In this document: piece after piece, positions 1 through 9,484 of the stretch
How positions within the stretch are numbered: the stretch's first letter is position 1
Layout: each line of letters begins with the position of its first letter
Source of the DNA: Candidatus Minthosoma equi
GTDB taxonomy: Bacteria > Bacteroidota > Bacteroidia > Bacteroidales > Bacteroidaceae
DNA length: 64,000 nt
Direction of reading: 5' to 3'
Assembly: GCA_018064885.1 (NCBI GenBank)
Contig: JAGHUI010000003.1
Span: 21,610 to 85,609 of the forward strand
The notes under the pieces: generated by a model
Databases searched by the model: none
Told to the model about the DNA's origin: nothing
What the model saw: the letters and a program-made list of their open reading frames with translations, nothing else
Position numbers and translations under genes: made by a program

Positions 1-34
1 GAAAACCTCGACACAGAGCCAATCAGCACAGGTC

Positions 35-832
35 TTACGGTTGATCCGAGTGATGATGCTGAAGTATAATGTGCTTCCTCAGTTTATTGCACATTGGCAC
101 AAAGATTATTGCAGAAACGACGCCTGAGATAATAGCACAGGTGAATGGAATAATCATGTCGAACATCACATTTATATGCTCCTTCGCCAAAACAATTGAG
201 AACCACTTGATTGCTTGACGTCTCACAATGACAAGTCCTGTTCTGGAGAATTTCTGAATAAGGCGAGGCCCTATGCGCCTAACGACTTGCTTTCCCAGCC
301 ATCCTAAAACGCTCTTCATCTTCTGAAGCAATGGGTATTTGCCAATCATCAACCCTGAGCTGTCAATTGCGATAAGGCGTTCAACCCCCTGCTCTTCGGC
401 TTTGCTAAGATCACATTCCTCGCCATAGAGAATCAGTGTCTTCTGCATTGCGATGAAAAGCAAGCATTGGAAAATGACAAGATCGACAACACACGAAAGT
501 ATGGTAACCCATACAATATCAGGCACAAAAGTAAGAAAGAATGATGTGAGGAATACAGCAGAACCGTATTGCCACATCATTCTTTTATAATATTTCCTCT
601 GCTGTTCTGGAGACAAGACATCACAAAGCGATGTTTCCATTGCCTTTTGAAACATTGCGTCCCTATCCTGCTTCTTGTAAAAATGCTTCACAACCGCACG
701 AGTGAACTTTTCTTTATTGACTTTCACATCCTTGATTTTCAGCAGGAATGACAATAGCCATTCGTACTTGTCGAACAAGTAATAAAACCACTTCTTAAAC
801 CAAGCTATTATTTTTGAGAAAGTTTCATTCAT
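35..832 (-). CDS. Hypothetical membrane protein, possibly EcsC-like
   Basis: A 265-residue protein read on the minus strand, with its ATG at 830-832. The N-terminal 85 residues are basic and aromatic. A long hydrophobic stretch lies around residues 90-130, and a second hydrophobic glycine/serine segment near 222-250 is followed by a basic, His-rich tail. No signal peptide is visible. The C-terminal pattern (hydrophobic hairpin, then Lys/Arg) loosely recalls EcsC-family proteins, but I see no decisive motif and that link is inference. It is followed on the same strand by nothing readable before the window edge, and a 44-bp gap separates it from the upstream hydrolase gene, so it may be the last gene of that transcript. 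Function unknown. Confidence 0.6.
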   Translation of the reverse strand: MNETFSKIIAWFKKWFYYLFDKYEWLLSFLLKIKDVKVNKEKFTRAVVKHFYKKQDRDAMFQKAMETSLCDVLSPEQQRKYYKRMMWQYGSAVFLTSFFLTFVPDIVWVTILSCVVDLVIFQCLLFIAMQKTLILYGEECDLSKAEEQGVERLIAIDSSGLMIGKYPLLQKMKSVLGWLGKQVVRRIGPRLIQKFSRTGLVIVRRQAIKWFSIVLAKEHINVMFDMIIPFTCAIISGVVSAIIFVPMCNKLRKHIILQHHHSDQP

Positions 833-876
833 AAAGATGCTCTACGGACGCGATGCGGTTGTCTCCATTATGCTGA

Positions 877-1476
877 TTAGAAAACAATAGTGCCTGTCGT
901 TCTAATCTGCTCGACCAAAGGGAGAATTTCTTTCTTGATGACTTTATCATTCAACTGATGTTCTCCATCAAAGCGTTTCACATGCGAAGCCAAATAGTTC
1001 TTCTTATAGACAGCTTCTGCATTTGTCACAGTGGTGTCATGAAGTCCTACGAGACACCAGCATGTTTCTTTCTGTTCTGCTGTGAGTTCTTTGAACTGCT
1101 GACGTTCCATCTGATTGTGATGTTGAATTATGTCCTTGGTGATTTTGAACGTCTTAGCCCCGTCATATCGTCCGCTGTAGAACTTATGCTCGCCTGTTTT
1201 GAGTCCTTTAGACATTGTTGACATGTTAAAGGCTGGATTAACAAGCACTCGCTTGAAATCCCTCATCTGCTGAGCATACATTCCTCCCATGCTTGTGCCG
1301 ATAATGAGATCTGGCTGTTGTTCCAGACAGAAGCTTCTCAGATAAGGCAAAGCCTCAACAGGGTCGATAGGAATGTCTGGTGCAACAATCTCATCATCAG
1401 GAAGAACCTTTCTGAGAATTTCTACAGTACCGCTGGCATGAGAAGAGCCAAAACCATGGAAGTATATTATTTTCAT
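877..1476 (-). CDS. YqiA/YcfP-type alpha/beta hydrolase (putative esterase)
   Basis: A small, 199-residue cytoplasmic alpha/beta hydrolase. The N-terminus has the oxyanion-region HGFGSS (residues 7-12). The nucleophile elbow is GTSMGG, with Ser62. A plausible acid is Asp147 in GLHDTTV and the base His173 in FDGEHQL, so a complete Ser-Asp-His triad is visible. Length and motif spacing fit the YqiA/YcfP (UPF0227) esterase group; the natural substrate is unknown. Its ATG overlaps the stop of the upstream ABC ATPase gene in an ATGA arrangement, which indicates translational coupling and a shared transcript. Confidence 0.85.
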   Translation of the reverse strand: MKIIYFHGFGSSHASGTVEILRKVLPDDEIVAPDIPIDPVEALPYLRSFCLEQQPDLIIGTSMGGMYAQQMRDFKRVLVNPAFNMSTMSKGLKTGEHKFYSGRYDGAKTFKITKDIIQHHNQMERQQFKELTAEQKETCWCLVGLHDTTVTNAEAVYKKNYLASHVKRFDGEHQLNDKVIKKEILPLVEQIRTTGTIVF

Positions 1477-3068
1477 CTCTTTTTCAAGAATATAGAGTTT
1501 GTAATGTTATTTGGAAGTTCCTCTTGGTAATGAGTGACCATAATCATTGTCTTGTTTCGGCGCATGCAGAATGTCTGTATGATGTCCTTGACAAGGCGGC
1601 GATTCTTAAGATCAAGACCATGAAGAGGCTCGTCGAGAATAAGCAATGCTGGATCCTTGACAAAAGCACGAGCGAGAAGAACAAGGCGCTGCTCTCCGCT
1701 GCTGAGCTTCAAGAAAGTAGTATCTGCAAACTGTTTGATGCCGAAGATGTCCATCCAGAACTCGCAAATGGCGTTCTGCTCTGGCTTTGGCTTCTTGTAA
1801 AGACCAGACACATCGCTCAATCCGCTTGCCACAATATCAACGCATGGAATGTCTCTCATGTATGCACGATGCATCTCAGGAGAGATGTAGCCAATATGCT
1901 TCTTTATGTCCCAGATGCTCTCGCCCTTTCCTCGCTGATGACCAAAGAGAACAATGTCATTAGCATAGCTCTGAGGATTGTCAGCACACACGATGCTGAG
2001 AAGCGTTGACTTGCCTGCGCCATTCTCTCCGCTCAAAGCCCATCTCTCACCATTCATGATAGTAAGGTTCAAGTCCTTGAGGATTGTACGTTCGCCATAA
2101 CGAATATTGACATTGCGGAAATCAATAACTTGCTGAGTGCCAGGATCTGCGCATGAAGCATCATCTGGATATGGAAGATTGAGTATTGCCTGTTCCTTTT
2201 CCTCTGAAAGCATCCTTTCTGGAATTGGCGCCATAGAATCCTTAAATTCCTTCAAAGTGATCTTAGGCATTACTGCCTTCTCGACAACAGGAACGACATG
2301 AGTGATGAAATCAGGAATATCATCTGTCTTTGACAAAACGAGAATGATTGTGACATTTGTTTCCTTTGTTAGAACATCAAGGAATTCTCCCAATTGCTTT
2401 CGAGCATTGACATCAAGACCGATGAAAGGATTGTCCATGATGAGCACTCGCGGATTCGTGAGCAATGTCTTCGTAAGCTGGAACTTGCGCAACTCACCGC
2501 TGCTAAGAAGAATAATGTGCTTGTCCAACAGCTGATCAAGATGGAACATTGTGTAGAGTCGTTCTCTCACCTTTTCAAGCTCTGCATGCATAGCTTGTCT
2601 GTCTGCCTCTTCCTCTGCCAATCTTCGCGCTTCCTGTTCTGGAGTTTCATCACGAACAACGAACTTGTCAAAGACTGTCTTGCGAGTGAGGCCCTCATCT
2701 GCAATGCGGAACGATTCCTCAAGCAAGTCAGCAACAATAGGCGTTTCGCCAATATCGTTCGAGTTCCATCGCTGCTGGTAATAATAAACACCTTCGCTGG
2801 TTCCATAAGAATCGCGGAAAGTAAGGTATTTGATGTTATCACTAACCATCTTTGCCTTGCTTGGAGAAAAGTCGTACTTCACATCATTCATAGGAAGAAG
2901 CGCATGCTTACCTGTCAGAATATCGACAAGCATACTCTTTCCCGAGCCATTGTCGCCAACAAGAGCAATCTGCTCGCCTGCAAGCACCTCAAAGTCTATC
3001 GGTGCTGCCATCTTGTAGAGAGGATGGCGTGCCACACCACCCTTTATTTCTATAATCTTCTGTGTCAT
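1473..3068 (-). CDS. ModF/PhrA-like protein with two ABC ATPase domains
   Basis: Two fused ABC ATPase domains with no membrane segment. Domain 1 has Walker A GDNGSGKS, an LSSGE signature and Walker B ending MDNP, so the usual catalytic Glu is Asn. Domain 2 has Walker A GENGAGKS, LSSGE and a normal LLILDEP, with a switch His in VTHYQEE. The layout matches ModF/PhrA-type proteins, named after molybdate transport and photorepair loci; the real role is uncertain. I chose the ATG at 3068. An upstream ATG at 3089 exists, but a TAnnTTTG -7 element at 3087-3094 would place the transcript start downstream of it. Coupled to the hydrolase gene by a 4-bp overlap. Confidence 0.85.
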   Translation of the reverse strand: MTQKIIEIKGGVARHPLYKMAAPIDFEVLAGEQIALVGDNGSGKSMLVDILTGKHALLPMNDVKYDFSPSKAKMVSDNIKYLTFRDSYGTSEGVYYYQQRWNSNDIGETPIVADLLEESFRIADEGLTRKTVFDKFVVRDETPEQEARRLAEEEADRQAMHAELEKVRERLYTMFHLDQLLDKHIILLSSGELRKFQLTKTLLTNPRVLIMDNPFIGLDVNARKQLGEFLDVLTKETNVTIILVLSKTDDIPDFITHVVPVVEKAVMPKITLKEFKDSMAPIPERMLSEEKEQAILNLPYPDDASCADPGTQQVIDFRNVNIRYGERTILKDLNLTIMNGERWALSGENGAGKSTLLSIVCADNPQSYANDIVLFGHQRGKGESIWDIKKHIGYISPEMHRAYMRDIPCVDIVASGLSDVSGLYKKPKPEQNAICEFWMDIFGIKQFADTTFLKLSSGEQRLVLLARAFVKDPALLILDEPLHGLDLKNRRLVKDIIQTFCMRRNKTMIMVTHYQEELPNNITNSIFLKKR

Positions 3069-3086
3069 CTTATTTAAAAACTTACG

Positions 3087-3094
3087 CAAAAATA
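3087..3094 (-). promoter_or_regulatory. Bacteroidota -7 element for the ABC ATPase operon
   Basis: On the minus strand this reads TATTTTTG, a full match to TAnnTTTG. No good -33 TTTG is visible at the expected distance. If used, transcription would start near 3080, which favours translation of the ATPase from the ATG at 3068. Confidence 0.4.
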
Positions 3095-3138
3095 CATCTT
3101 TTTGAGTAAATATTTAGAATTGTTCGCGGAAAATTTAC

Positions 3139-3146
3139 TAATTTTG
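3139..3146 (+). promoter_or_regulatory. Bacteroidota -7 element for the T9SS plug operon
   Basis: TAATTTTG matches TAnnTTTG and lies 20 bp before the ATG at 3166, giving a very short leader. The -33 element is poor. It is the only such motif in the 76-bp gap that separates this operon from the divergent ATPase operon. Confidence 0.4.
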
Positions 3147-3165
3147 AATTTGAAATCAATTCATT

Positions 3166-4407
3166 ATGCATAAAACGCTTTCTATATTAGCATTGCTTTT
3201 TACATTCTGCGCAGTATCATCAGCACAGGAAAACATCTGCTTTTCCTCTCGTCTGAAGACACTCCAAGTGAAAATCAACGGAGAATGGGGAGAACCTCCC
3301 GTGATGCTTCTCAATGGCAGCAATTGGATAGAAATAAGCTTCGACGACCTGCAAGCGCAGTATCAGCGCTACACATACTCCATCACGCATTGCAATGCCG
3401 ACTGGAAGCAGAGCGACCTGCTCGTTAGCGAATACATGACAGGCTTCAACGACTGTCGCCTGGACAATTACGAGCCTGCCATTGGCACAGAGATGGACTA
3501 TTGCCATTACACGCTCCGTCTTCCAAACGAGGAGAACAAGCTGCTTGTCTCAGGCAATTACCGCATAGACATTTTTGAGGATGGAGAAGACGAGCCAATA
3601 GCGCAAGCATGCTTTTCCATCATCGAGCCTCATGTGGGAGTTGAGATGAGTTCTTCAGGAAACACAGACTTAGACACATACGATTCTCACCAGCAAGTAT
3701 CATTTTCCGTCAACTACAGCGGCTATCAGGTTTCTGACCCTATCAACGAATTCAAATACATCGTTCAGCAGAACCGCCGGTGGGACAACCATGCCGATGG
3801 CATCATGCCATCATCCATGAGAATCAACAAGCTTATTTTCGATCATAACCGCTCTCTCATATTCCCAGCAGGCAATGAATACCGCCGCTTTGAGATCCTT
3901 GACGAGTATGTTGCCACCATGGGAGTTGACAGAATGGAGTTTGACGGCGATTACTACCATGCATTCATCTTCCCTGACGAGCAGAGAATAAACTATCTGT
4001 ACGATCAAGACCAAGATGGACGCTACATCATTCACAATGACGACAATGTTGCCAACGACACGCAAAGCGACTATTTCTTCACTCATTTCACCCTTCAGAT
4101 GCCGCAGATTCCAGGAGGCGACGTCTATCTGTTTGGAGATTTGACAGGCAACAGAATCGACGAGGAATACAAGATGGAATATAATCTCATTGACCATCAA
4201 TACGAGCTTATCACCCCTCTCAAGCAAGGCACATACAACTACATGCTCATGTTTGTCAGGGATGGCGAAAGCGTAGCACTCACACGCCAGGCAGAAGGCG
4301 ACTTCCATCAAACCGAGAACGAGTATTATATATATGTGTATCATCGTGGCGTCGGAGAGAGATACGACAAACTTGTTGGTTTCCAAAAAATGAAGCATAA
4401 AGAATGA
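3166..4407 (+). CDS. Type IX secretion system plug protein (DUF5103)
   Basis: A 413-residue exported protein with a signal peptide ending near residue 20 (AVSSAQE). The body has the features of the DUF5103 family: an early segment with LNGSNWIEISFDDL, then TYSITHCNADW, the central region with FPAGNEYRRFE and YHAFIFPDEQR, and the C-terminal PGGDVYLFGDLTG and YNYMLMF. This family is now described as a plug that closes the SprA translocon of T9SS from the periplasmic side. It implies that this bacterium has a T9SS, which is relevant to the repeat protein at 24.1 kb. It is first in a tight operon; its stop overlaps the next ATG by 4 bp. Confidence 0.85.
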   Translation: MHKTLSILALLFTFCAVSSAQENICFSSRLKTLQVKINGEWGEPPVMLLNGSNWIEISFDDLQAQYQRYTYSITHCNADWKQSDLLVSEYMTGFNDCRLDNYEPAIGTEMDYCHYTLRLPNEENKLLVSGNYRIDIFEDGEDEPIAQACFSIIEPHVGVEMSSSGNTDLDTYDSHQQVSFSVNYSGYQVSDPINEFKYIVQQNRRWDNHADGIMPSSMRINKLIFDHNRSLIFPAGNEYRRFEILDEYVATMGVDRMEFDGDYYHAFIFPDEQRINYLYDQDQDGRYIIHNDDNVANDTQSDYFFTHFTLQMPQIPGGDVYLFGDLTGNRIDEEYKMEYNLIDHQYELITPLKQGTYNYMLMFVRDGESVALTRQAEGDFHQTENEYYIYVYHRGVGERYDKLVGFQKMKHKE

Positions 4408-7223
4408 GAATATCATTTATCATCATATCACTCCTATGCACTTTGTTTTTGAACGCGCAGTCGTTTGAAAGCAAGGTGAGAGATTGGGCTACATCCTATC
4501 ATCCCTCCAATGCAAAGGTTCATGACACAAAGTTCGTTTCATGCATCGTTGATGACGAGAACGCAACTATTCGCATCATACTCGATGGAGGTTTCAAGGA
4601 ACAACAGTTCACGCAATCTTCCGTTGATGCAATTTACAGTCATGTTCGAAGCCTCGTCCCTGATGGCAAAAGCAATTACGACCTCACAATAGAGACAGAA
4701 GATCATGCCATTGAAGATCTCATTCCTAATTTCTTTCGCACAGAAAAGAAAGACAATTCCCGATTATTGAAGGACACCTACAAGGGCAAAGCATGGGTGA
4801 AGAACACATCTCGTCCATACACAGCAAGCAAAGGCCTTGAAGGCAACCACATTTCTCTTTGGCAGAGCCACGGCAGATACTACAGAAGCGAGAAGGACGA
4901 CTGGTACTGGCAGCGTCCGCGCCTGTTCGGAACAACAGAAGACCTCTTCTCCCAGACATTCGTGATTCCTTATATCATCCCTATGCTGCAGAATGCAGGA
5001 GCCGTAGTGTTCACCCCACGCGAAAGAGATTGGCAGGCAAACGAAGTGATTGTTGACAACGACCAGCCAAGCCATAACGGAACATACTTGGAAACCGTTG
5101 CGAGAAAGCACAAGAAAATAAAGTGGGAAACTGCGCCTGACCCTGGTTTTGCTCACTACAAGAAGACATACGAGAACTGCGATTCGCCTTTCTGCGATGG
5201 AACAGCACGATACATCCCTACTGTTGATGTTCTAAAGGAAGAATGCCATGCCCAATGGGTGCCAAACATTCCAGAGGATGGAAAGTACGCTGTTTATGTT
5301 GCATACAAGTCATACCAGAACTCGGCAGACGATGCTCTCTACGAAGTGCGTCACAAAGGAGGAAAGACCGAGTTTCATGTAAACCAGAAGATTGGAGGCG
5401 GCACATGGGTGTATCTCGGCACATTTGAGTTTGACAAGGGAGAAAACACTCATGGCATGGTCACCCTATCCAACATGAGCAAGGACAAGAACTCCATCAT
5501 CACAGCCGATGCAGTGAGGTTTGGAGGCGGCATGGGCAACATCGTCCCTTCGTCCTACACAGGCTCTATTCTCCCTTCCGGTCTTCCTCGATGGGCAGAA
5601 GGTGCAAAGTACAGTATCCTCTGGTATGGCTTCCCATACAAGATCCATACGGAAAGATTCGGCACGAACGAATACAACAACGACATCTACAGCCGTTCAG
5701 GAGCAGTCAATTACCTCTCTGGAGGAAGCATATACAACCCTGCCGAAGAGGGCATGGGAGTGCCGCTTGACCTCAACATCGCATTCCATACCGATGCTGG
5801 ATTCAACCGTAACGATTCCTACACAGGTTCTCTTGGCATTTACATGACAGATTACAACGGCGGAAAGACAGCCTCAGGCATGGACAGATACGCCTCTCGT
5901 GACCTTGCCAGCATGCTGCTCACCAATCTGACCACAGACCTGAAGAAATACAATTGGTCTGTTCGCGACATAAGAAACAAGGACTATGGTGAGGCACGCA
6001 CGCCATTGTCTCCTTGCTGCATCTTAGAAATGCTTTCTCACCAGAACTTTGCCGACATGAGAAAAGGATACGATCCGCAATTCAAATTCGATTTCGGACG
6101 TTCCGTATATAAGACGATTGTCAAATATCTGGCAACGCTCTATCAGCGCTCCTACGAGATTCAACCATTGCCTGTTGACAACTTCTCAATCACTCTGAAC
6201 GAGCAGAAAGGAACAGCCACCCTCACATGGGACGACGTTGCCGACCCGCTTGAGCCAACAGCGAAAGCGGCATCATACATCCTCTACACTCGCAAGGGAA
6301 ATCAAGGCTTCGACAATGGCGTGATCGTAAAGGGATCAGGATGCGAGGTAAAGCTGAATCCAGACGAAGTTTATTCATTCAAAATCACAGCATTGAACAA
6401 AGGCGGCGAAAGTTTCCCTTCAGAAGTTCTATCATGTGGCATATCATCTAAAAACAAAGGAACAATCCTCATTGTAAATGCCTTTACAAGGCTTGAAGGG
6501 CCAAAGACTATTGACACAAGTTCCGATTGCGGCTTCGACATAGAATCAGACCCTGGAGTGCCATACGGAGCCTTTGCCGGATTCTGCGGCAACCAGCGAG
6601 TGTTCACACGCTCAAGAGCAGGCGACGAGTCAAGCTCAGGACTTGGCGCAAGCGGCAGCGAATATGAAGGCATAGTGATGATGGGCAACACCTTCGACTA
6701 TCCTGCCATACATGCCAATGCCATCATGAGAAGCGGCAGCCACTCCTTCACTTCATGCAGCGAGAAATCTCTCCTTTCAGGCAAGCACAACCTCCGCAGC
6801 TACCCTATCGTTGACATGATCTACGGAGTGCAGAAGAATTTCAACTCGCAGACCAACAGCATCATTGAGAACTACTACAACAATGGAGGCAAGCTTATCC
6901 TAAGCGCCGCCAACAATGGAGGTCCTTCTATTGGCGGCAATGTCTCAGGAAGCATCGCAGAAAAATCGTCAAGCACAATCTCTGGATGCGGCATCACATT
7001 CAACATTTATCGCAAGATGAATCCTCACAGCTACAGTGTTCCTGCACCATCCGTGCTGAGCCCAAGCAATGGTGCTGTTCCAATTCTCACATACTCCAAC
7101 GGCAGCTATGCGGCAATTGCAAAGCAAGGACGCTTCGTCCGCCTTGGCTTCCCTTTGGAATCCATAACGGATAAAAGCAAAATCACTCAATTGACTAACG
7201 CATTTATTAAATACATAGAATAG
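4404..7223 (+). CDS. Secreted golvesin-like/FnIII protein, probable amidase or xanthan-lyase-type
   Basis: A 939-residue exported protein with a signal peptide ending LFLNAQS (about residue 19). Residues about 275-375 form a golvesin-C-like beta domain (DGKYAVYVAYKSY through TADAVRFGGG). Residues about 455-560 contain AFHTDAGF (His near 461), resembling the metal site of an Amidase_3-type hydrolase. Residues about 595-690 are a fibronectin type III domain. The C-terminal 250 residues (GSHSF, YYNNGGKL) are of unknown fold. Similar Bacteroidales proteins are annotated as xanthan lyase or N-acetylmuramoyl-L-alanine amidase; neither substrate is proved here. Translationally coupled to the plug gene and followed with a 1-bp overlap by a small gene. 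Confidence 0.75.
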   Translation: MRISFIIISLLCTLFLNAQSFESKVRDWATSYHPSNAKVHDTKFVSCIVDDENATIRIILDGGFKEQQFTQSSVDAIYSHVRSLVPDGKSNYDLTIETEDHAIEDLIPNFFRTEKKDNSRLLKDTYKGKAWVKNTSRPYTASKGLEGNHISLWQSHGRYYRSEKDDWYWQRPRLFGTTEDLFSQTFVIPYIIPMLQNAGAVVFTPRERDWQANEVIVDNDQPSHNGTYLETVARKHKKIKWETAPDPGFAHYKKTYENCDSPFCDGTARYIPTVDVLKEECHAQWVPNIPEDGKYAVYVAYKSYQNSADDALYEVRHKGGKTEFHVNQKIGGGTWVYLGTFEFDKGENTHGMVTLSNMSKDKNSIITADAVRFGGGMGNIVPSSYTGSILPSGLPRWAEGAKYSILWYGFPYKIHTERFGTNEYNNDIYSRSGAVNYLSGGSIYNPAEEGMGVPLDLNIAFHTDAGFNRNDSYTGSLGIYMTDYNGGKTASGMDRYASRDLASMLLTNLTTDLKKYNWSVRDIRNKDYGEARTPLSPCCILEMLSHQNFADMRKGYDPQFKFDFGRSVYKTIVKYLATLYQRSYEIQPLPVDNFSITLNEQKGTATLTWDDVADPLEPTAKAASYILYTRKGNQGFDNGVIVKGSGCEVKLNPDEVYSFKITALNKGGESFPSEVLSCGISSKNKGTILIVNAFTRLEGPKTIDTSSDCGFDIESDPGVPYGAFAGFCGNQRVFTRSRAGDESSSGLGASGSEYEGIVMMGNTFDYPAIHANAIMRSGSHSFTSCSEKSLLSGKHNLRSYPIVDMIYGVQKNFNSQTNSIIENYYNNGGKLILSAANNGGPSIGGNVSGSIAEKSSSTISGCGITFNIYRKMNPHSYSVPAPSVLSPSNGAVPILTYSNGSYAAIAKQGRFVRLGFPLESITDKSKITQLTNAFIKYIE

Positions 7224-7537
7224 TGTACAAAATACAAACCAATGCATCAGGCACTCGCTCAATAGAAATCAGCGAGGAGCATCTCAACACATTAGATCAG
7301 CATTCTCTTTTGAAGGGACTCATCCCCTCAAACGGCATTGTTGACGAGACAACACTCGAGACTCTCAAGCACAATGTCAAGTCCATCATTCTCAGCGGTG
7401 AAGCTGATGACAACAAAGCCATCTGCGACCTCGCTTTCAATGTGCTTTTCCACGACAACATGAAGGTCTTCGGGCTCAAGGAGCTCATCATGCTTTATGT
7501 TGGATGGAAGGATGCAAAAGAAGAACAAGAACTCTGA
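7223..7537 (+). CDS. Small hypothetical protein
   Basis: A 104-residue soluble protein with a likely GTG start at 7223, whose G is the last base of the upstream TAG stop. No ATG occurs until late in the frame, so the GTG start is needed. The sequence is acidic and helical in its second half, without signal peptide, cysteine cluster or recognised motif. Its end overlaps the start region of the YgiQ gene, which supports real translation within the operon. Function unknown. Confidence 0.65.
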   Translation: MYKIQTNASGTRSIEISEEHLNTLDQHSLLKGLIPSNGIVDETTLETLKHNVKSIILSGEADDNKAICDLAFNVLFHDNMKVFGLKELIMLYVGWKDAKEEQEL

Positions 7538-9380
7538 TCAGATGACTTGGCTGCCTACTACAAAGAAAGAACTTGAAAGACTGGGATGGGATGAGCTTGA
7601 CGTGATTCTCTTCTCGGCAGATGCTTATGTTGACCACCCATCCTTCGGCATGGCTGTCATAGGCAGACTGCTCGAATCATTAGGCTTGAAGGTTGCTATT
7701 GTGCCTCAGCCTGACTGGCATGGCGATTATCGTGATTTCAAGAAACTTGGACGTCCGCGACTGTTCTTCGGAATATCCCCTGGCGCCATGGACTCCATGG
7801 TCAACAAATACACCGCCAACAAGCGTCTTCGAAGCGAGGACGCCTACTCCCCTGATGGTCGTCACGATCTTCGCCCAGAATACCCGACCATTGTCTATAC
7901 TCGCATTCTGAAAGAGCTCTATCCTGAGGTGCCCGTCGTCCTTGGAGGCATAGAGGCAAGCCTTCGCCGTCTCACGCATTACGACTACTGGCAGGACTCT
8001 CTGCGCAAATGTATTTTATGCGACTCAGGAGCCGATTTGCTCATCTACGGAATGGGTGAGAAACCAATGACTTCGCTCGCCACGCTTCTCATGCAGCAGG
8101 ACTGCGAGATTGATGTAAAGATGTTCCGCAACCTCATGGCGCGATTCCCTCAGAAACAGACCGTTTCACTACTCTCCGAGAAGGAGATACCTGGAGGCAT
8201 CCGCAAGGACGATATCATCCTGCATAGTCATGAGGAATGTTTGAAAAACAGGAAATTCCAAGCAGAAAACTTCCGCCATATTGAGGAAGAATCAAACAAA
8301 TACCAAGCTCAGCGAATCCTCCAGCAGGTTGACGGTTTATACGCTGTTGTAAACCCTCCTTACCAGCCTCTCACGCAAGACGAGCTGGATGCCTCGTTCG
8401 ACCTTCCCTACACACGTCTTCCTCATCCGAAATACAAGGGCAAGCGCATCCCTGCATACGAGATGATAAAATTCTCCGTAAACCTTCACAGAGGATGTTT
8501 CGGAGGCTGTGCATTCTGCACTATTTCGGCACATCAGGGCAAGTTCATCACCAGTCGTTCCAAAGAGAGTATCTTAAAGGAAGTCAAGGAGATGACAAAG
8601 CTGCCCGACTTCAAAGGCTATCTCAGCGATCTTGGAGGACCGAGCGCAAATATGTATGCTATGCATGGCAAGAATCTTAACATCTGTCACAAGTGCAAGC
8701 GTCCTTCGTGCATCAATCCGCAGGTATGCAAGAACCTCAACACGGACCACTCTGCCCTGCTCGACATCTACCATGCCGTAGATGCCCTTCCAGGCATAAA
8801 AAAGAGCTTCATAGGCAGCGGAGTGCGCTACGATCTGCTACTGCACAAGAGTGATGACGAGCATGTAAATGACGTCAACCGCAAATACACAGAAGAGTTG
8901 ATAACCAAGCATGTAAGCGGCCGTCTCAAGGTAGCTCCCGAGCACACCTCACAGCACGTCCTCGACCTCATGCGCAAGCCCTCATTCCAGCTCTTCTACG
9001 ACTTCAAGCGCATATTTGACAGCATTAACCGTCGCCATCACCTCAATCAGCAGATAATACCGTATTTCATCTCCAGCCACCCTGGTTGCACGCCAGCAGA
9101 TATGGCAGAGCTTGCCGTCCTCACCAAAGGACTAAACTTCCAGTTGGAGCAGGTTCAAGACTTCACTCCAACTCCAATGACTGTCTCTACTGAAGCTTGG
9201 TACACTGGCTTCCATCCATACACACTTCAGCCTGTGTATAGTGCTAAGACACAAAAAGAAAAGTTAGCTCAGCGACAGTTCTTCTTTTGGTACAAACCAT
9301 CCGAGAAAAACAACATCATCCGAGAGCTTCGCCGCATGAATAGAGCCGACCTCATTGACAAGCTCTTTGGCAAAAAATAA
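7512..9380 (+). CDS. YgiQ family radical SAM protein (UPF0313)
   Basis: A large radical SAM enzyme of about 622 residues. The N-terminal half has the UPF0313 signatures DVILFSADAYVDHPSFG and VVLGGIEASLRR. The cluster motif CX3CX2C (HRGCFGGCAFC; Cys329, Cys333 and Cys336) is intact, followed by ISAHQGKFITSRS. The later VAPEHTS and SSHPGCTPADM blocks are also typical. The substrate of YgiQ is not established. The start is uncertain: ATGs at 7497, 7512 and 7542 are in frame, and conservation only becomes obvious from DWLP/TWLPTTKKE at residue 12, so 7542 is possible. Last gene of the operon, followed by a terminator. Confidence 0.88.
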   Translation: MQKKNKNSDQMTWLPTTKKELERLGWDELDVILFSADAYVDHPSFGMAVIGRLLESLGLKVAIVPQPDWHGDYRDFKKLGRPRLFFGISPGAMDSMVNKYTANKRLRSEDAYSPDGRHDLRPEYPTIVYTRILKELYPEVPVVLGGIEASLRRLTHYDYWQDSLRKCILCDSGADLLIYGMGEKPMTSLATLLMQQDCEIDVKMFRNLMARFPQKQTVSLLSEKEIPGGIRKDDIILHSHEECLKNRKFQAENFRHIEEESNKYQAQRILQQVDGLYAVVNPPYQPLTQDELDASFDLPYTRLPHPKYKGKRIPAYEMIKFSVNLHRGCFGGCAFCTISAHQGKFITSRSKESILKEVKEMTKLPDFKGYLSDLGGPSANMYAMHGKNLNICHKCKRPSCINPQVCKNLNTDHSALLDIYHAVDALPGIKKSFIGSGVRYDLLLHKSDDEHVNDVNRKYTEELITKHVSGRLKVAPEHTSQHVLDLMRKPSFQLFYDFKRIFDSINRRHHLNQQIIPYFISSHPGCTPADMAELAVLTKGLNFQLEQVQDFTPTPMTVSTEAWYTGFHPYTLQPVYSAKTQKEKLAQRQFFFWYKPSEKNNIIRELRRMNRADLIDKLFGKK

Positions 9381-9388
9381 TCGTTTTT

Positions 9389-9409
9389 GGGGGGCTTTTA
9401 CCCCCCCCC
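9389..9409. other. G6-loop-C9 hairpin after ygiQ
   Basis: Six G, a CTTTTA loop and nine C could fold into a strong short hairpin 8 bp after the ygiQ stop. It has no T-run on either strand, so it is not a standard terminator. It may protect a 3' end, and homopolymer length may vary between cells. Confidence 0.3.
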
Positions 9410-9440
9410 GAAATTCCTATATTATTTCCATTATTACCCA

Positions 9441-9465
9441 AGCACGATCAAAACGTGCTGTTTTT
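9441..9465 (+). terminator. Rho-independent terminator of the plug-ygiQ operon
   Basis: AGCACG, a 7-nt loop and CGTGCT are followed by GTTTTT. It lies 60 bp after the ygiQ stop and before the promoter region of the fimbrial locus, so it separates the two transcripts. Confidence 0.65.
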
Positions 9466-9484
9466 CAAACAAAAAGCATTATTA

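Noticed and set aside
9389..9409. G6/C9 hairpin as the ygiQ terminator
   Set aside because: No T-run follows; the AGCACG/CGTGCT stem with GTTTTT at 9441-9465 is a better terminator.
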